Source: CAYYJM01 sp964471755
GTDB lineage: Bacteria; Planctomycetota; Planctomycetia; Gemmatales; Gemmataceae
Direction: 5' to 3'
Assembly: GCA_964471755.1 (NCBI GenBank)
Contig: CAYYJM010000037.1
Coordinates: 1-32,464, forward strand
Length of the DNA stretch: 32,464 nucleotides
Part shown: positions 1-7,861 of the stretch, one piece after another
How positions within the stretch are numbered: the first letter of the stretch is position 1
Layout: each line of letters begins with the position of its first letter
Notes under the pieces: generated by a model
What the model saw: the letters and a program-made list of their open reading frames with translations, nothing else
What the model was told of the DNA's origin: nothing
Database searches by the model: none
Position numbers and translations under genes: made by a program

Positions 1-930
1 CCGACCCGCTTCCTGGTCGCCCGCGAAGAGCTTGCTGTTGTGCGGCACGATGCCGGCCAGCTTCACGCCCCGGAGCAGGCGGTTGATGTGGCCCCGATCA
101 CGGGCCATGACGATCGGTTCCTGGCCGAGGTAACAGCCCTTCGTGTAGCTGATCGCCTGAGCCGTTCGGCCCACCTCCGGAGCGAAGGTGTTTTCCTCGA
201 TGTCGATGCCGAAGAGCGGCGTCCCTGCCTCGATACGCAGTATCTCGGCGGCGTCTTCTCCCAGCGGTCGGGCCCCTGCCCTGGCGAGCATCTGCCAGAC
301 CGTGGCGACCCGATTGTTGAGACAGACGAGATCGTATCCCTCCTCGCCGAGCGGCGAGTGCTTGCGGATGCTGCACGTCGTCTGGGTGCCGAAGGTGCGC
401 ATCATGTGCTGATGCTCGTCGAGTTCGGGCACGTCGTCGATCAGGGCGCGTTCGAGGACCATGCGGGCCTGCGGGCCAGCAAGGTGGATCTGGGCGAACT
501 CGTGCGTCCGGTCGGCGAACTCGACCTGTTCGCTGATGCGGAAGTGATCGAGGTGCTTCAGGACCGCCTCGGACGTGCCCGGCGGCAGATCGAGATGGAA
601 CGCCGGCCGACCATCGTGGAGCTGGAGCAGGTAGATGTTCAGGTACGCCAGGATGCGGGCTCGCTGATTGAGGAAGAACGTCTCGCAGCCAGCACCGATG
701 GGCATGTCACGCGTGTTGTTCGTGCAGAGATTGTGCAGGAAGGCGGCCGCCTCCGCTCCGGTCACCTCGATCCGACCACGCGGCGTGGTGTCGCGAATGA
801 CCGCCCCGGTATGGGCGTGATCGTACTCGGCGGCCGCGTCGCCGAAGTGGGCGGGCACCTGCCAGCCGGCGACCTCGGTAAAGGTCGCCCCGGCCCGGGT
901 GGTTTCGTACAGAGGAGTCGGTTCCGGCAT
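1..930 (-). CDS. ygfZ: YgfZ/GcvT-type folate-binding protein (3' end cut by window)
   Basis: Aminomethyltransferase-fold protein of the YgfZ/IBA57 group. These bind tetrahydrofolate and help maintain Fe-S clusters, whereas true GcvT works in the glycine cleavage system. The 310 visible codons run from the ATG at 930 to the window edge without a stop, so the C-terminus is missing. The call rests on K-G-C-Y-L-G-Q-E at residues 264-271, which matches the YgfZ signature KGC(F/Y)xGQE rather than the GcvT version. The N-terminal part (about 25-110) looks like the GcvT folate domain. The gene lies 57 bp downstream of the DUF2088 gene on the same strand, with a palindromic repeat between them. A GcvT-like T protein is the alternative, but the cysteine motif argues against it. 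Confidence 0.85.
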   Translation of the reverse strand, partial: MPEPTPLYETTRAGATFTEVAGWQVPAHFGDAAAEYDHAHTGAVIRDTTPRGRIEVTGAEAAAFLHNLCTNNTRDMPIGAGCETFFLNQRARILAYLNIYLLQLHDGRPAFHLDLPPGTSEAVLKHLDHFRISEQVEFADRTHEFAQIHLAGPQARMVLERALIDDVPELDEHQHMMRTFGTQTTCSIRKHSPLGEEGYDLVCLNNRVATVWQMLARAGARPLGEDAAEILRIEAGTPLFGIDIEENTFAPEVGRTAQAISYTKGCYLGQEPIVMARDRGHINRLLRGVKLAGIVPHNSKLFAGDQEAGR

Positions 931-940
931 GGATAGTTCC

Positions 941-993
941 CATTGAGCCGCCGGCTTGCCGGCGGTGCTTTGGATGAAGGCCGTCGGCTAAAT
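941..993. repeat. GC-rich palindromic repeat, copy 1 (diverged composite)
   Basis: The plus strand reads CATTGAGCCGCCGGC at 941-955, a TT centre, then GCCGGCGG at 958-965, so the core is a hairpin. After a short spacer, ATGAAGGCCGTCGGCTAAAT at 974-993 is a diverged reverse-complement copy of the same unit. The core also occurs at 17233-17270, 21160-21262 and 29621-29645. The stop codon (TAG, 988-990 on the minus strand) of the upstream DUF2088 gene lies inside the element. Confidence 0.75.
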
Positions 994-2184
994 CACCGGC
1001 AGCATCCTGTCCGCATCGGGTAGTATCAGGACGCTGGCGGCACGATCGGCCAATCGCTGGACCTGGGTCAGATCGTCCAGCGGCGTGGCGAACAGACGCT
1101 CGGCCTCGTCCGCTTCCAGCGGACTGTGCAGGAAGACTCGCGCCTGGCTTGTCGCCCCGGCCCAGAGCCAGGCGGGAAGCCGCTCCGCCGAGGGATGACG
1201 ACCCAGTTTGCGGAGGGCTTCCTCCGGATCGTCGCACTTGCGGAGAAAGTCGCCCAGGTCGCCAGCGTCCAGGGAAGATTCGGTCAGCAGGACGATGGCC
1301 CCCCGTGGACCGACCGCCCTGGCGGCCCGAGAAAGGGCCGTCGCGTGATCCGCGAACGACCGCCGGGCCGGATCGCCCGGCAGCGTGGCGATGACCAGGT
1401 CGGCAGCTCGCGGCAGGGGCAGTTTCCAGCGGCCATCCTGGCGACCACGACCCTCGTCGCTGGCCTCGTGCGTGCCAGTCACGAAGGCGGCGATGCCGTC
1501 GCCGGTCCCCTCGATCACCTGGACGTAAAACGGGGCACCGAGCAGCCAGGCCACCTCGCGGGCGGCCTTCACCGGCGGTGAAGGTTCGTCGCCTGGCGGC
1601 AGGGCACGCAATTTGCTGGAAGCCTGCTCACGAGCGGCCGCTTCCGCGAAGGCGGGGTAGAGCAGCGTCTCGGCCCCGGCGTAACCCAGGACCGGATCGT
1701 AGCGTCGGCCGCTCAGAACGACCACCTGATCGGCCTCGACCAGTGTGCGGTTCAGATACAGTCGCTGGCCTTCCTTCGTCGTGGCCAGGTAACAAAGGCC
1801 CTTGGCGTTGGCCGGATCGTGGTTCTGAACGGCGATGCGGCGGTACAGGGCCGGTAGCTCCTGCCGCCAGGCGTGGTCCGCGTTCGGCTCGGAACAGAGC
1901 AAGGTGATGGCGATTCCTTCGACACCGGTGGCGGTTATGTGGTCGAGAATCGGTCCCAGAAGGCGGCCCACCTCGGGCAGCGTTTCATCGACGACGATGG
2001 CAATCTGGTCCTCGGGTGTCAGGGCCTGGCGCAGGGGCGGAAAATGAAACGGATGCTCCAGGGCCGCGGCGAGGTCGGCCAGCGGATCGGCCAGGTTCGC
2101 GGCAGGGACCGGTACCGGCACGAGACGCTCGGGAGGGATCGCGAGCGGGAACTGGTTCTGGCCGAATGGGATCGTGAGCGTCAT
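988..2184 (-). CDS. LarA-like (DUF2088) protein, diverged
   Basis: A 398-residue protein resembling the N-terminal domain of nickel-dependent lactate racemase LarA (DUF2088). What can be seen is a Rossmann-like opening around residues 60-100 (IAIVVDETLPEVGRLLGPIL), where LarA proteins have a D-x-T-R-P segment. Here Thr is kept but the Arg is replaced by Leu, so racemase chemistry is doubtful. The ATG at 2184 is preceded by a strong Shine-Dalgarno run, GGAGGAGG, and a TACAAT -10-like box. The gene is divergent from the DUF998-like gene at 2319 and is followed by the ygfZ-like gene. A second DUF2088 protein is encoded at 12903-14258. I infer the family only. The substrate is unknown, and it may be a non-catalytic or differently acting relative. 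Confidence 0.7.
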   Translation of the reverse strand: MTLTIPFGQNQFPLAIPPERLVPVPVPAANLADPLADLAAALEHPFHFPPLRQALTPEDQIAIVVDETLPEVGRLLGPILDHITATGVEGIAITLLCSEPNADHAWRQELPALYRRIAVQNHDPANAKGLCYLATTKEGQRLYLNRTLVEADQVVVLSGRRYDPVLGYAGAETLLYPAFAEAAAREQASSKLRALPPGDEPSPPVKAAREVAWLLGAPFYVQVIEGTGDGIAAFVTGTHEASDEGRGRQDGRWKLPLPRAADLVIATLPGDPARRSFADHATALSRAARAVGPRGAIVLLTESSLDAGDLGDFLRKCDDPEEALRKLGRHPSAERLPAWLWAGATSQARVFLHSPLEADEAERLFATPLDDLTQVQRLADRAASVLILPDADRMLPVI

Positions 2185-2212
2185 TGCCTCCTCCCGGGGG
2201 CTCGTTTTTCTT

Positions 2213-2218
2213 ATTGTA
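2213..2218 (-). promoter_or_regulatory. -10-like box TACAAT upstream of the DUF2088 gene
   Basis: On the minus strand TACAAT lies about 30 nt before the ATG at 2184. The expected -35 position has no good TTGACA match, so only the -10 part is convincing. Confidence 0.4.
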
Positions 2219-2318
2219 GCAAGGTGGGGCCGAAGGCGCAGTCCTCGGCACCATCTCGCCGGCAGGACCCATCGGGAGCGATCGTCGTCTGATCGCCTGG
2301 TGAGACTCGAGGAGAATC

Positions 2319-3170
2319 ATGGCAGCAAAAGACTCGGCGGCGTTGACTCGGTTGGGACTGATTCTCGGATGTGCCGGCCCGCTCCTGGCTGTGGGCCTTG
2401 TCCTGGCCTCCGCCGCGATGTATCCGGGCGGATCGGAACTCCAGGCGGACGATCCGAACGGCTTCCGCTGGGGCACGAACTACCTCAGCGATCTGGGCCG
2501 GGGGATGAGCTTCAACAATCAGTCGAACGGCACGGGATCGCTGCTGTTCGCCGGAGCCCTCCTTCTGCTGGCCGGGTCGGCCCTTCCCCTGTTCGTGAGC
2601 TTCCTTCAGGAAGCGGCTCCATCTGAGGAGGAGGAGGAGGACGCCGGCAATGCCGCCGGGATGCGGATGCTCGCGGGAGTACTGGGCTGTGTTGGCTGCC
2701 TGGCCCTGGCCGCCCTGGCGTTGTTTCCGGTCGAGGGGCTGGACAACCACGTCATGATTCTGTACGCCTGCGTGCTGCTGTTCCTGCTCGCCGCCGGAGC
2801 CCACACGCTGACCCTGTTCCAGGCGGAGACGCTGGTGTGGGCCATCCCCGGAGCGGCCTTCGCCGCGGCCCTGCTGCTGTATCTGTTCACCGGGGTGTCG
2901 CCGACGTTCTTCCAGAGCGACACGGGTCCACCGATCGCCAGCAGCGCCGCCTGGACGCAGATCGTCGTCGGCCTGGCCGGCATCGCCTGGGTGGTGCTGA
3001 ACAGCGCCCGGCTTCTTCTGTTCGGAACGTCCGCGAACGTGTCCGAAAGCGCTACGCCGGGCCGTCCGACGGGCAAACAGGAAGACCGCGAGACGGAGGG
3101 GTATCTGAACCGGCTGAGTCGGGCCGACCCCACGGCAGCGCCGGCGAGCAAGAAACGCCGTCAGCGGTAG
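2319..3170 (+). CDS. DUF998-like integral membrane protein
   Basis: A 283-residue membrane protein with about six hydrophobic segments (near 12-35, 72-96, 115-135, 145-165, 170-190 and 210-235). The motif N-Y-L-S-D-L-G at 54-60, just after the first membrane segment, is typical of DUF998 proteins, whose role is unknown. An acidic run of six glutamates and one aspartate (about residues 99-105) sits in the loop after the second segment. The C-terminal 50 residues are hydrophilic, end in a basic KKRRQR tail, and are probably cytoplasmic. The start ATG follows GAGGAGAATC, a usable ribosome site. The DUF1294 gene follows 75 bp downstream on the same strand and may be co-transcribed. No catalytic residues are recognisable. 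Confidence 0.75.
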   Translation: MAAKDSAALTRLGLILGCAGPLLAVGLVLASAAMYPGGSELQADDPNGFRWGTNYLSDLGRGMSFNNQSNGTGSLLFAGALLLLAGSALPLFVSFLQEAAPSEEEEEDAGNAAGMRMLAGVLGCVGCLALAALALFPVEGLDNHVMILYACVLLFLLAAGAHTLTLFQAETLVWAIPGAAFAAALLLYLFTGVSPTFFQSDTGPPIASSAAWTQIVVGLAGIAWVVLNSARLLLFGTSANVSESATPGRPTGKQEDRETEGYLNRLSRADPTAAPASKKRRQR

Positions 3171-3245
3171 CCCGGACTCCGAGACATTTTCATCAGATGA
3201 GAGTGGCCGATTGGGGCCACCGATTGAATCCGGAGGTGGCAGCTG

Positions 3246-3632
3246 ATGCCCGCCAAACGCTGGGGCCCCGAGTGGACGCACGGAAGCATCGCCCTGACCG
3301 TGACCCTGATCCAGATCCTGCTGGCGTTCTGGCTCCTGGGAGTCACGATCACCGGGCCGCGTTTCTTGCTCGGCTGGCTCCTCGCTGTCAGCGTGACGGC
3401 TTTCGCCTACTACGGCTACGACAAGTATCGCGCCCGGGAAGGTTCTCGACGGGTGCCCGAGCTGGTCCTCCACCTGCTCGCTCTTGCCGGTGGCAGTGCC
3501 GGAGCCTACCTGGGCATGCGCTACTTCCGGCACAAGACGATCAAGGGACCCTACCAGGCCATTTTCTGGACGATCATCCTCCTCCAGGCGGTCCTGCTCG
3601 GTATCGCGATTTACCTGCTGGTGCAGTCCTGA
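3246..3632 (+). CDS. DUF1294 small membrane protein
   Basis: A 128-residue membrane protein with four hydrophobic segments. It carries the hallmarks of DUF1294: Y-D-K at 58-60, R-R-V-P-E at 68-72, a G-G-x-x-G-A turn at 82-87, and R-H-K-T-x-K at 95-100. The family is small and widespread and has no established function; some members are fused to cold-shock domains, which is not the case here. The start follows a GGAGGTGG ribosome site 7-8 nt upstream. Its size matches the family norm, so it appears complete. Confidence 0.85.
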   Translation: MPAKRWGPEWTHGSIALTVTLIQILLAFWLLGVTITGPRFLLGWLLAVSVTAFAYYGYDKYRAREGSRRVPELVLHLLALAGGSAGAYLGMRYFRHKTIKGPYQAIFWTIILLQAVLLGIAIYLLVQS

Positions 3633-3677
3633 GGGATGCGGCGACTCTTTGGCCGTCACAATGTGGCGTGCCGGTCC

Positions 3678-3705
3678 TTGAGCGTGGGCCGGGGACGGGT
3701 ACAAT
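3678..3705 (+). promoter_or_regulatory. Sigma-70-type promoter for the kinase gene
   Basis: TTGAGC (3678-3683), a 16-nt spacer, then TACAAT (3700-3705). The -10 box is about 53 nt before the kinase start codon and lies after the end of the DUF1294 gene, suggesting that the kinase has its own transcription start. Confidence 0.55.
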
Positions 3706-3758
3706 ATCTCCACTGGGGGATCGAATTCCCGAAGAAGGTTCGTTGACAGGGTCGGCCC

Positions 3759-5252
3759 ATGGACATCACCGACGCACAATCGCTGTATACCCGTCTGATG
3801 CAACTCCGTCTGGTGACGGACGCCCAGTTGCAAGAGGTCCGCGAGGAACTGGTGGACACCCCCCACCCGTTGCCCGAGGCGGTTCTGCACGCCCTGGAGC
3901 GGAAGGGCCACCTCACGCCCTGGCAAAGCCACAAGCTGATGAAGGGAGACACGTCCGGCTTCATCCTTGGCGGCTTTCGGCTGCTGTACAAGATCGCCTC
4001 GGGCAGCTTCGGACGCGTCTTCCGGGCTGAGGAGCCCGGTACGGGCCGGGTCGTCGCCCTCAAGATCCTGCGCCGTCGCTGGAGCGAGAACAACAAGCAC
4101 ATCGATCTGTTCCTTCGCGAGGGCAAGCTCGGCCAGACCCTCAAGCATCCCTCCATCGTCGAGGTCGTCTCGGCCGGCTTCGATCAGCCGTCGGCCCAGT
4201 ACTTCATCGCCATGGAGTTCGTCGAGGGAGGCAACCTGCGTGAGATCCTGGCCATCCGCCAGAAGTTGAGCCCGGCCGAGGCCCTGCGGATCGCCGAGGA
4301 TTGTGCCGCCGGCCTCGTGTTCGCCTCCACCAAGGGCATGACCCATCGCGATCTCAAACTGACCAACGTCCTCGTCTCGCCGTCGGGGAACGCCAAGCTG
4401 GTCGATTTCGGCCTGGCTCAGATCGCCGAGAAGATCCAGGAGGAAGATCAGACCGACAAGAAGAGCAAGCCGAAGAGCAAGAGCAAGGACAAGGACGACG
4501 AACCCGAAAAACGCGTCGAACGCACCGTCGATTACGCCGGCCTGGAGCGCGCCACGGACGTGAAGTACGGCGACCCGCGCTCGGACATCTACTTCCTGGG
4601 CTGCGTCCTGTACGAGACGCTGACCGGTCGACCGCCTCTGGAACCGACGCGCGATCCCAACGCCCGCATGCAGCGGCATCGCTATGAAACCGTCCAGCCG
4701 ATCGATCGCGGCGAGATCGACGCTCCGCCCTCGGTGTTCTCTCTGGTCGAAACGATGATGGCGCTCAATCCGCAACGACGCTACCAGACCCCCTCGCAGA
4801 TGCTCGAGGCGATCCGGGCGGCACGTCGTGACGTGGAGACGAAGGCCAGGGGCGGGGCGATCACGCGCACGCTCTTCCTGGTCGAGAAGGACGACCGCCT
4901 CCGCGAGGCGCTGCGCGAGAAGTTCAAGGAACTGGGCTACCGCGTGCTGATCGCCGGCGACCCGCAACGAGCCCTGGAACGCTTCCGTCAGCAGCCGTTC
5001 GAGGCGCTCGTTGTCGATGTCGGCACCACCAACGAGGAGGGCCTGGGTATCTTCCAGGTCATCCTGAAGGAAGCGGAGGATCGCCACATCCCCTGCGTGG
5101 GCATCGCCGTCCTGGCCGAGGAGCAGGCCGACTGGGTCCGCCGGGTCGTCCGGCGCGCAGGCCAGGCGGTTCTGGTTCGGCCCGTCTCGCTGAAGCAACT
5201 GACCCGCCAACTGACCGAGTTGCAGCCGCCGGTCGAGTCTTCCGATACCTGA
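3759..5252 (+). CDS. Hanks-type Ser/Thr protein kinase with C-terminal receiver-like domain
   Basis: A 497-residue cytoplasmic protein with no membrane segment. An N-terminal helical region (1-65) precedes a kinase domain at about 72-355. Visible are a glycine loop S-G-S-F-G-R-V (81-87), the ATP lysine K102, the catalytic H-R-D (196-198) with N203, and D-F-G (216-218), so the kinase should be active. The activation segment carries an unusual Lys/Asp/Glu-rich insert (about 224-255), and the APE position reads G-L-E. Residues 371-488 look like a response-regulator receiver. D420 is at the phosphoacceptor position, but the conserved lysine before the cis-proline is Arg474 and the usual Thr/Ser is not evident. 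The tail may therefore not be phosphorylated in the normal way. The opposite strand holds a long open frame that I regard as a shadow. Confidence 0.9.
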   Translation: MDITDAQSLYTRLMQLRLVTDAQLQEVREELVDTPHPLPEAVLHALERKGHLTPWQSHKLMKGDTSGFILGGFRLLYKIASGSFGRVFRAEEPGTGRVVALKILRRRWSENNKHIDLFLREGKLGQTLKHPSIVEVVSAGFDQPSAQYFIAMEFVEGGNLREILAIRQKLSPAEALRIAEDCAAGLVFASTKGMTHRDLKLTNVLVSPSGNAKLVDFGLAQIAEKIQEEDQTDKKSKPKSKSKDKDDEPEKRVERTVDYAGLERATDVKYGDPRSDIYFLGCVLYETLTGRPPLEPTRDPNARMQRHRYETVQPIDRGEIDAPPSVFSLVETMMALNPQRRYQTPSQMLEAIRAARRDVETKARGGAITRTLFLVEKDDRLREALREKFKELGYRVLIAGDPQRALERFRQQPFEALVVDVGTTNEEGLGIFQVILKEAEDRHIPCVGIAVLAEEQADWVRRVVRRAGQAVLVRPVSLKQLTRQLTELQPPVESSDT

Positions 5253-5308
5253 CGCCAGGATCGGCCGGGCGGGACGTGGTTCATCGGGCTGGATGGAAAC
5301 CGTGCGAC

Positions 5309-6148
5309 ATGACCTTCTCGGCGGAGCGAATCAGCGGCGCGGGACAGACAGAAACCATCCGGGAACGAACGGACAACCGGCACGCCGGCTTCACCCTGAT
5401 CGAACTGCTGGTGGTCATCGCCATCATCGCCATTCTCATCGGCCTGCTGCTTTCGGCCGTCCAGCGGGTGCGAGCGGCGGCGGCTCGGCTCCAGTGTGTC
5501 AACAACCTGAAGCAGATCGGCCTGGCCTGTCACAATTACCATGATGCCTTGCGCAGTCTGCCGCGTTATCGCCTCTGCCCCGCTCCGTGGCAGGGTGGCG
5601 CGGATCTCCCCTGCGAGACGCTCACCTCCCCCTCGATGTACACCGGTCCGAATGAGGTGTGGTGGGCTCCCTACGACAATCGACCCGGCTCCAGCGTCAC
5701 GCAGGTCCTGGACGATCATTATCCACGCGGCCTGCTCTGGCCGTACATCGAGCAGAACCAGAAGATTTTCAAGTGCCCCGTCGGCATCGACCTGCAACCC
5801 GGCAGCCCGACCCGAGGAAAGGAGTTTCAGGTCAGCTACGGCATGAACTACGTCACCGGAGGGCCGAACGGCAAGCGACTGGTCGATCTGACCAGCGGCA
5901 ACGGCACGTCGAACATCGTCATCGTCTGGGATCATGGCCGAACGCCGGGCTGTGCGAACTCGAAGATCGCGGCCCCTCGCGGGCCGTGGACGCCCTTCGT
6001 CAAGGCGGACGACTACACGCACTATCCGGTGCAGCGGCACGGCGGCGTGTTCAACGTCCTCTTCTGCGACGGCCACGTGGCCGCGCTGTCGCAGTCGGAA
6101 TTGGTGAACAATCTGTTCTACGTCTTCTCGCAATCGCCGCCCTGGTGA
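5309..6148 (+). CDS. DUF1559 pseudopilin-like protein (H-X9-DG family)
   Basis: A 279-residue protein of the planctomycete DUF1559 family, thought to be exported and processed like type II secretion or type IV pilus pseudopilins. The prepilin peptidase site is G27|F28-T-L-I-E, with the conserved Glu at +5, followed by a hydrophobic helix to about residue 50. The C-terminal motif is H, nine residues, then D-G, in H-G-G-V-F-N-V-L-F-C-D-G. I chose the ATG at 5309. A GTG at 5276 in the same frame would add 11 residues, giving an even longer leader. The gene follows the kinase by 56 bp and converges with the TolC-like gene, with only 7 bp between the stops. Planctomycetes encode many paralogues; what this one does is unknown. 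Confidence 0.88.
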   Translation: MTFSAERISGAGQTETIRERTDNRHAGFTLIELLVVIAIIAILIGLLLSAVQRVRAAAARLQCVNNLKQIGLACHNYHDALRSLPRYRLCPAPWQGGADLPCETLTSPSMYTGPNEVWWAPYDNRPGSSVTQVLDDHYPRGLLWPYIEQNQKIFKCPVGIDLQPGSPTRGKEFQVSYGMNYVTGGPNGKRLVDLTSGNGTSNIVIVWDHGRTPGCANSKIAAPRGPWTPFVKADDYTHYPVQRHGGVFNVLFCDGHVAALSQSELVNNLFYVFSQSPPW

Positions 6149-6155
6149 CGCCTCC

Positions 6156-7838
6156 TCAGCGATCCGGGCGCGGTTCCGGCAGCGTCTCGAGTGCCGGCGG
6201 CTCCGTCTTCGCCGCTTCCGGCTTCGGCTGGTGCGGTGGCGGCGTCGGGGCCACCGGCAGGGCGTGAGGCGTCGCGCCGATCAGCACGAACAGCCGATAC
6301 TGAGCCCGAGTATAGTCGATCACGGCGTTGAGATAAGCGGCCCGGGTCTGATTCAGGAGCTGGATCGCCTGGAGCGGACGCAGGGCATCGAACAGGTTTT
6401 TCACATCGACGACGTTCTTCGTTCCTTCCTTGTTGATGCGGTACAGTTCGGTCGCCTCGCGAACCGCCTTCTCGGCCGAGTCCAGCGCCTCGAACCGGGC
6501 GGCGGCGATCTGGGCCGCCTCGACGATCTCGGCCACCAGACGGGCCTGCGTCTCCACGAACTGAACGTGAGCCTGTTCGACGGCCGCCATCCGTTCGGCT
6601 CCCAGGGCGTGATAGCTGAGGCCGAGATTCTTGATCTCCCAGTACAGCTGAACCGACAACACGTTGCGACCGCGATACCGATCGAGGTTGCTGTTCTTGC
6701 CGCCGCCGAAGGTGCCGCCCTGGTCGGTCAGGAGGAGCTTCGGCAGGAACGGGCTCTGGCGGTCGGCCCGGACGCGCTCCCAGGCCCCGGCGATCGCCTG
6801 GCGATTGGCGGCCAGGTCGGGCCGCCGCTCCAGTGCCAGGCGGATCAGGTCGTCCAGGGTGGCGTGCGGATCAATGAGCGTGATGGCGACGACGTGGGCA
6901 TCGGCGGGCACGAGACGCAGATTCGGAGGCAGCAGGAGCAGCTTGCCCAGGCGGGCGCTGACGGTGCCGATCCGACCTTCCAGATCGATCCGTTCCGCTT
7001 GTCGGGTGAGTACCTCGATCCGGGCCCGGTTCACGTCGCCGGCGGATCGGTCGAGCCGGGCCTCGGTCGCGTTCTGGGCGGCGGTGAGCATCTCCGTGGC
7101 GCGGCGAAGCGTCTCGGCGTTGATCTCGTGCAGGGCGTGGACCTGGACCAGATCGAGGTAGGCCGAGACGGCGTCCAGTTCGGCCGCGTTGCGGGCGGCG
7201 GCGCTGCGAAAGACCTCCGCTGCCGCCGCTCGCCGCGCGATCAGGGGGCGATAGATCGCTTCGGCCAGGTCGAGCGTCAGGGCCGGACCACCGCTGAAGA
7301 ACAGGTTCTGCCGCGACACGGCGAACACCTCGCCGCGCTGGTTCTGAGTCTGACCATCGAAGCGATTGTAGGCCGCCCCGACGGACAGGTTCGGCACCCA
7401 GGCGACGTTGGCCTGGGCCAGGCGCGCCTCGGCCTCGCGAACCCGGGCGCGGGCCAGTTCTGCCGTCGGACTTCGGGCGTCGATCAGGCGAATGACCGTG
7501 GGCAGATCGATCGGCAGCGTCTCCAGTTCGGCGTAGCAGGGTCGGATCCGATGCGGCTCCGGCAAAGACTCGGTCGCGGTCTTCGGCACCGGCAGCAGTT
7601 CCGGCTTCTCGCCGTCCCGCTCGCGGCTCGGCTCCCGGTAGGCCACGGTCTTGATCGGGGTGTCCGTGGCGGGAAGGGCGGCCTTCGCCTCGGGAGCAGC
7701 AGTCCCTTGCGCACGCTCGGGCTCGGCTCGGACCTTCTCACCGGACAGGGACATCGACTTCGGTCCAGTGGTACAACCGATCGCAGCCAGGGCCAGGACC
7801 ACCGCCACCGGGAGGAATCGTCGTGCCATCCGTGTCAT
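6156..7838 (-). CDS. TolC-family outer-membrane efflux lipoprotein
   Basis: A 560-residue outer-membrane channel protein of the TolC/OEP family, the exit duct of the RND pump encoded upstream. The N-terminus is a lipoprotein signal: basic MTRMARR, a hydrophobic stretch, then A-I-G-C at about 19-22, so the mature protein probably starts with a lipidated cysteine. A proline- and charge-rich linker of about 70 residues follows. The two OEP repeats then span roughly 105-330 and 340-530, rich in long Ala/Glu/Arg helices. A short Pro-rich tail ends the protein. It is the third gene of the minus-strand efflux operon, starting 23 bp after the adaptor gene. The substrate cannot be read from the sequence. 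Confidence 0.88.
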   Translation of the reverse strand: MTRMARRFLPVAVVLALAAIGCTTGPKSMSLSGEKVRAEPERAQGTAAPEAKAALPATDTPIKTVAYREPSRERDGEKPELLPVPKTATESLPEPHRIRPCYAELETLPIDLPTVIRLIDARSPTAELARARVREAEARLAQANVAWVPNLSVGAAYNRFDGQTQNQRGEVFAVSRQNLFFSGGPALTLDLAEAIYRPLIARRAAAAEVFRSAAARNAAELDAVSAYLDLVQVHALHEINAETLRRATEMLTAAQNATEARLDRSAGDVNRARIEVLTRQAERIDLEGRIGTVSARLGKLLLLPPNLRLVPADAHVVAITLIDPHATLDDLIRLALERRPDLAANRQAIAGAWERVRADRQSPFLPKLLLTDQGGTFGGGKNSNLDRYRGRNVLSVQLYWEIKNLGLSYHALGAERMAAVEQAHVQFVETQARLVAEIVEAAQIAAARFEALDSAEKAVREATELYRINKEGTKNVVDVKNLFDALRPLQAIQLLNQTRAAYLNAVIDYTRAQYRLFVLIGATPHALPVAPTPPPHQPKPEAAKTEPPALETLPEPRPDR

Positions 7839-7861
7839 GAGGCCCCCCTGCCCCGCCTGTC

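Noticed and set aside
40..936. 298-codon open frame on the plus strand
   Set aside because: It is antisense to the YgfZ-like gene, whose KGCYLGQE signature on the minus strand is decisive.
2211..5210. 999-codon open frame on the minus strand
   Set aside because: It runs antisense to the DUF998, DUF1294 and kinase genes, all of which have recognisable families and proper starts. Its translation is Arg/Gly/Gln-rich low-complexity sequence typical of shadow frames in GC-rich DNA.
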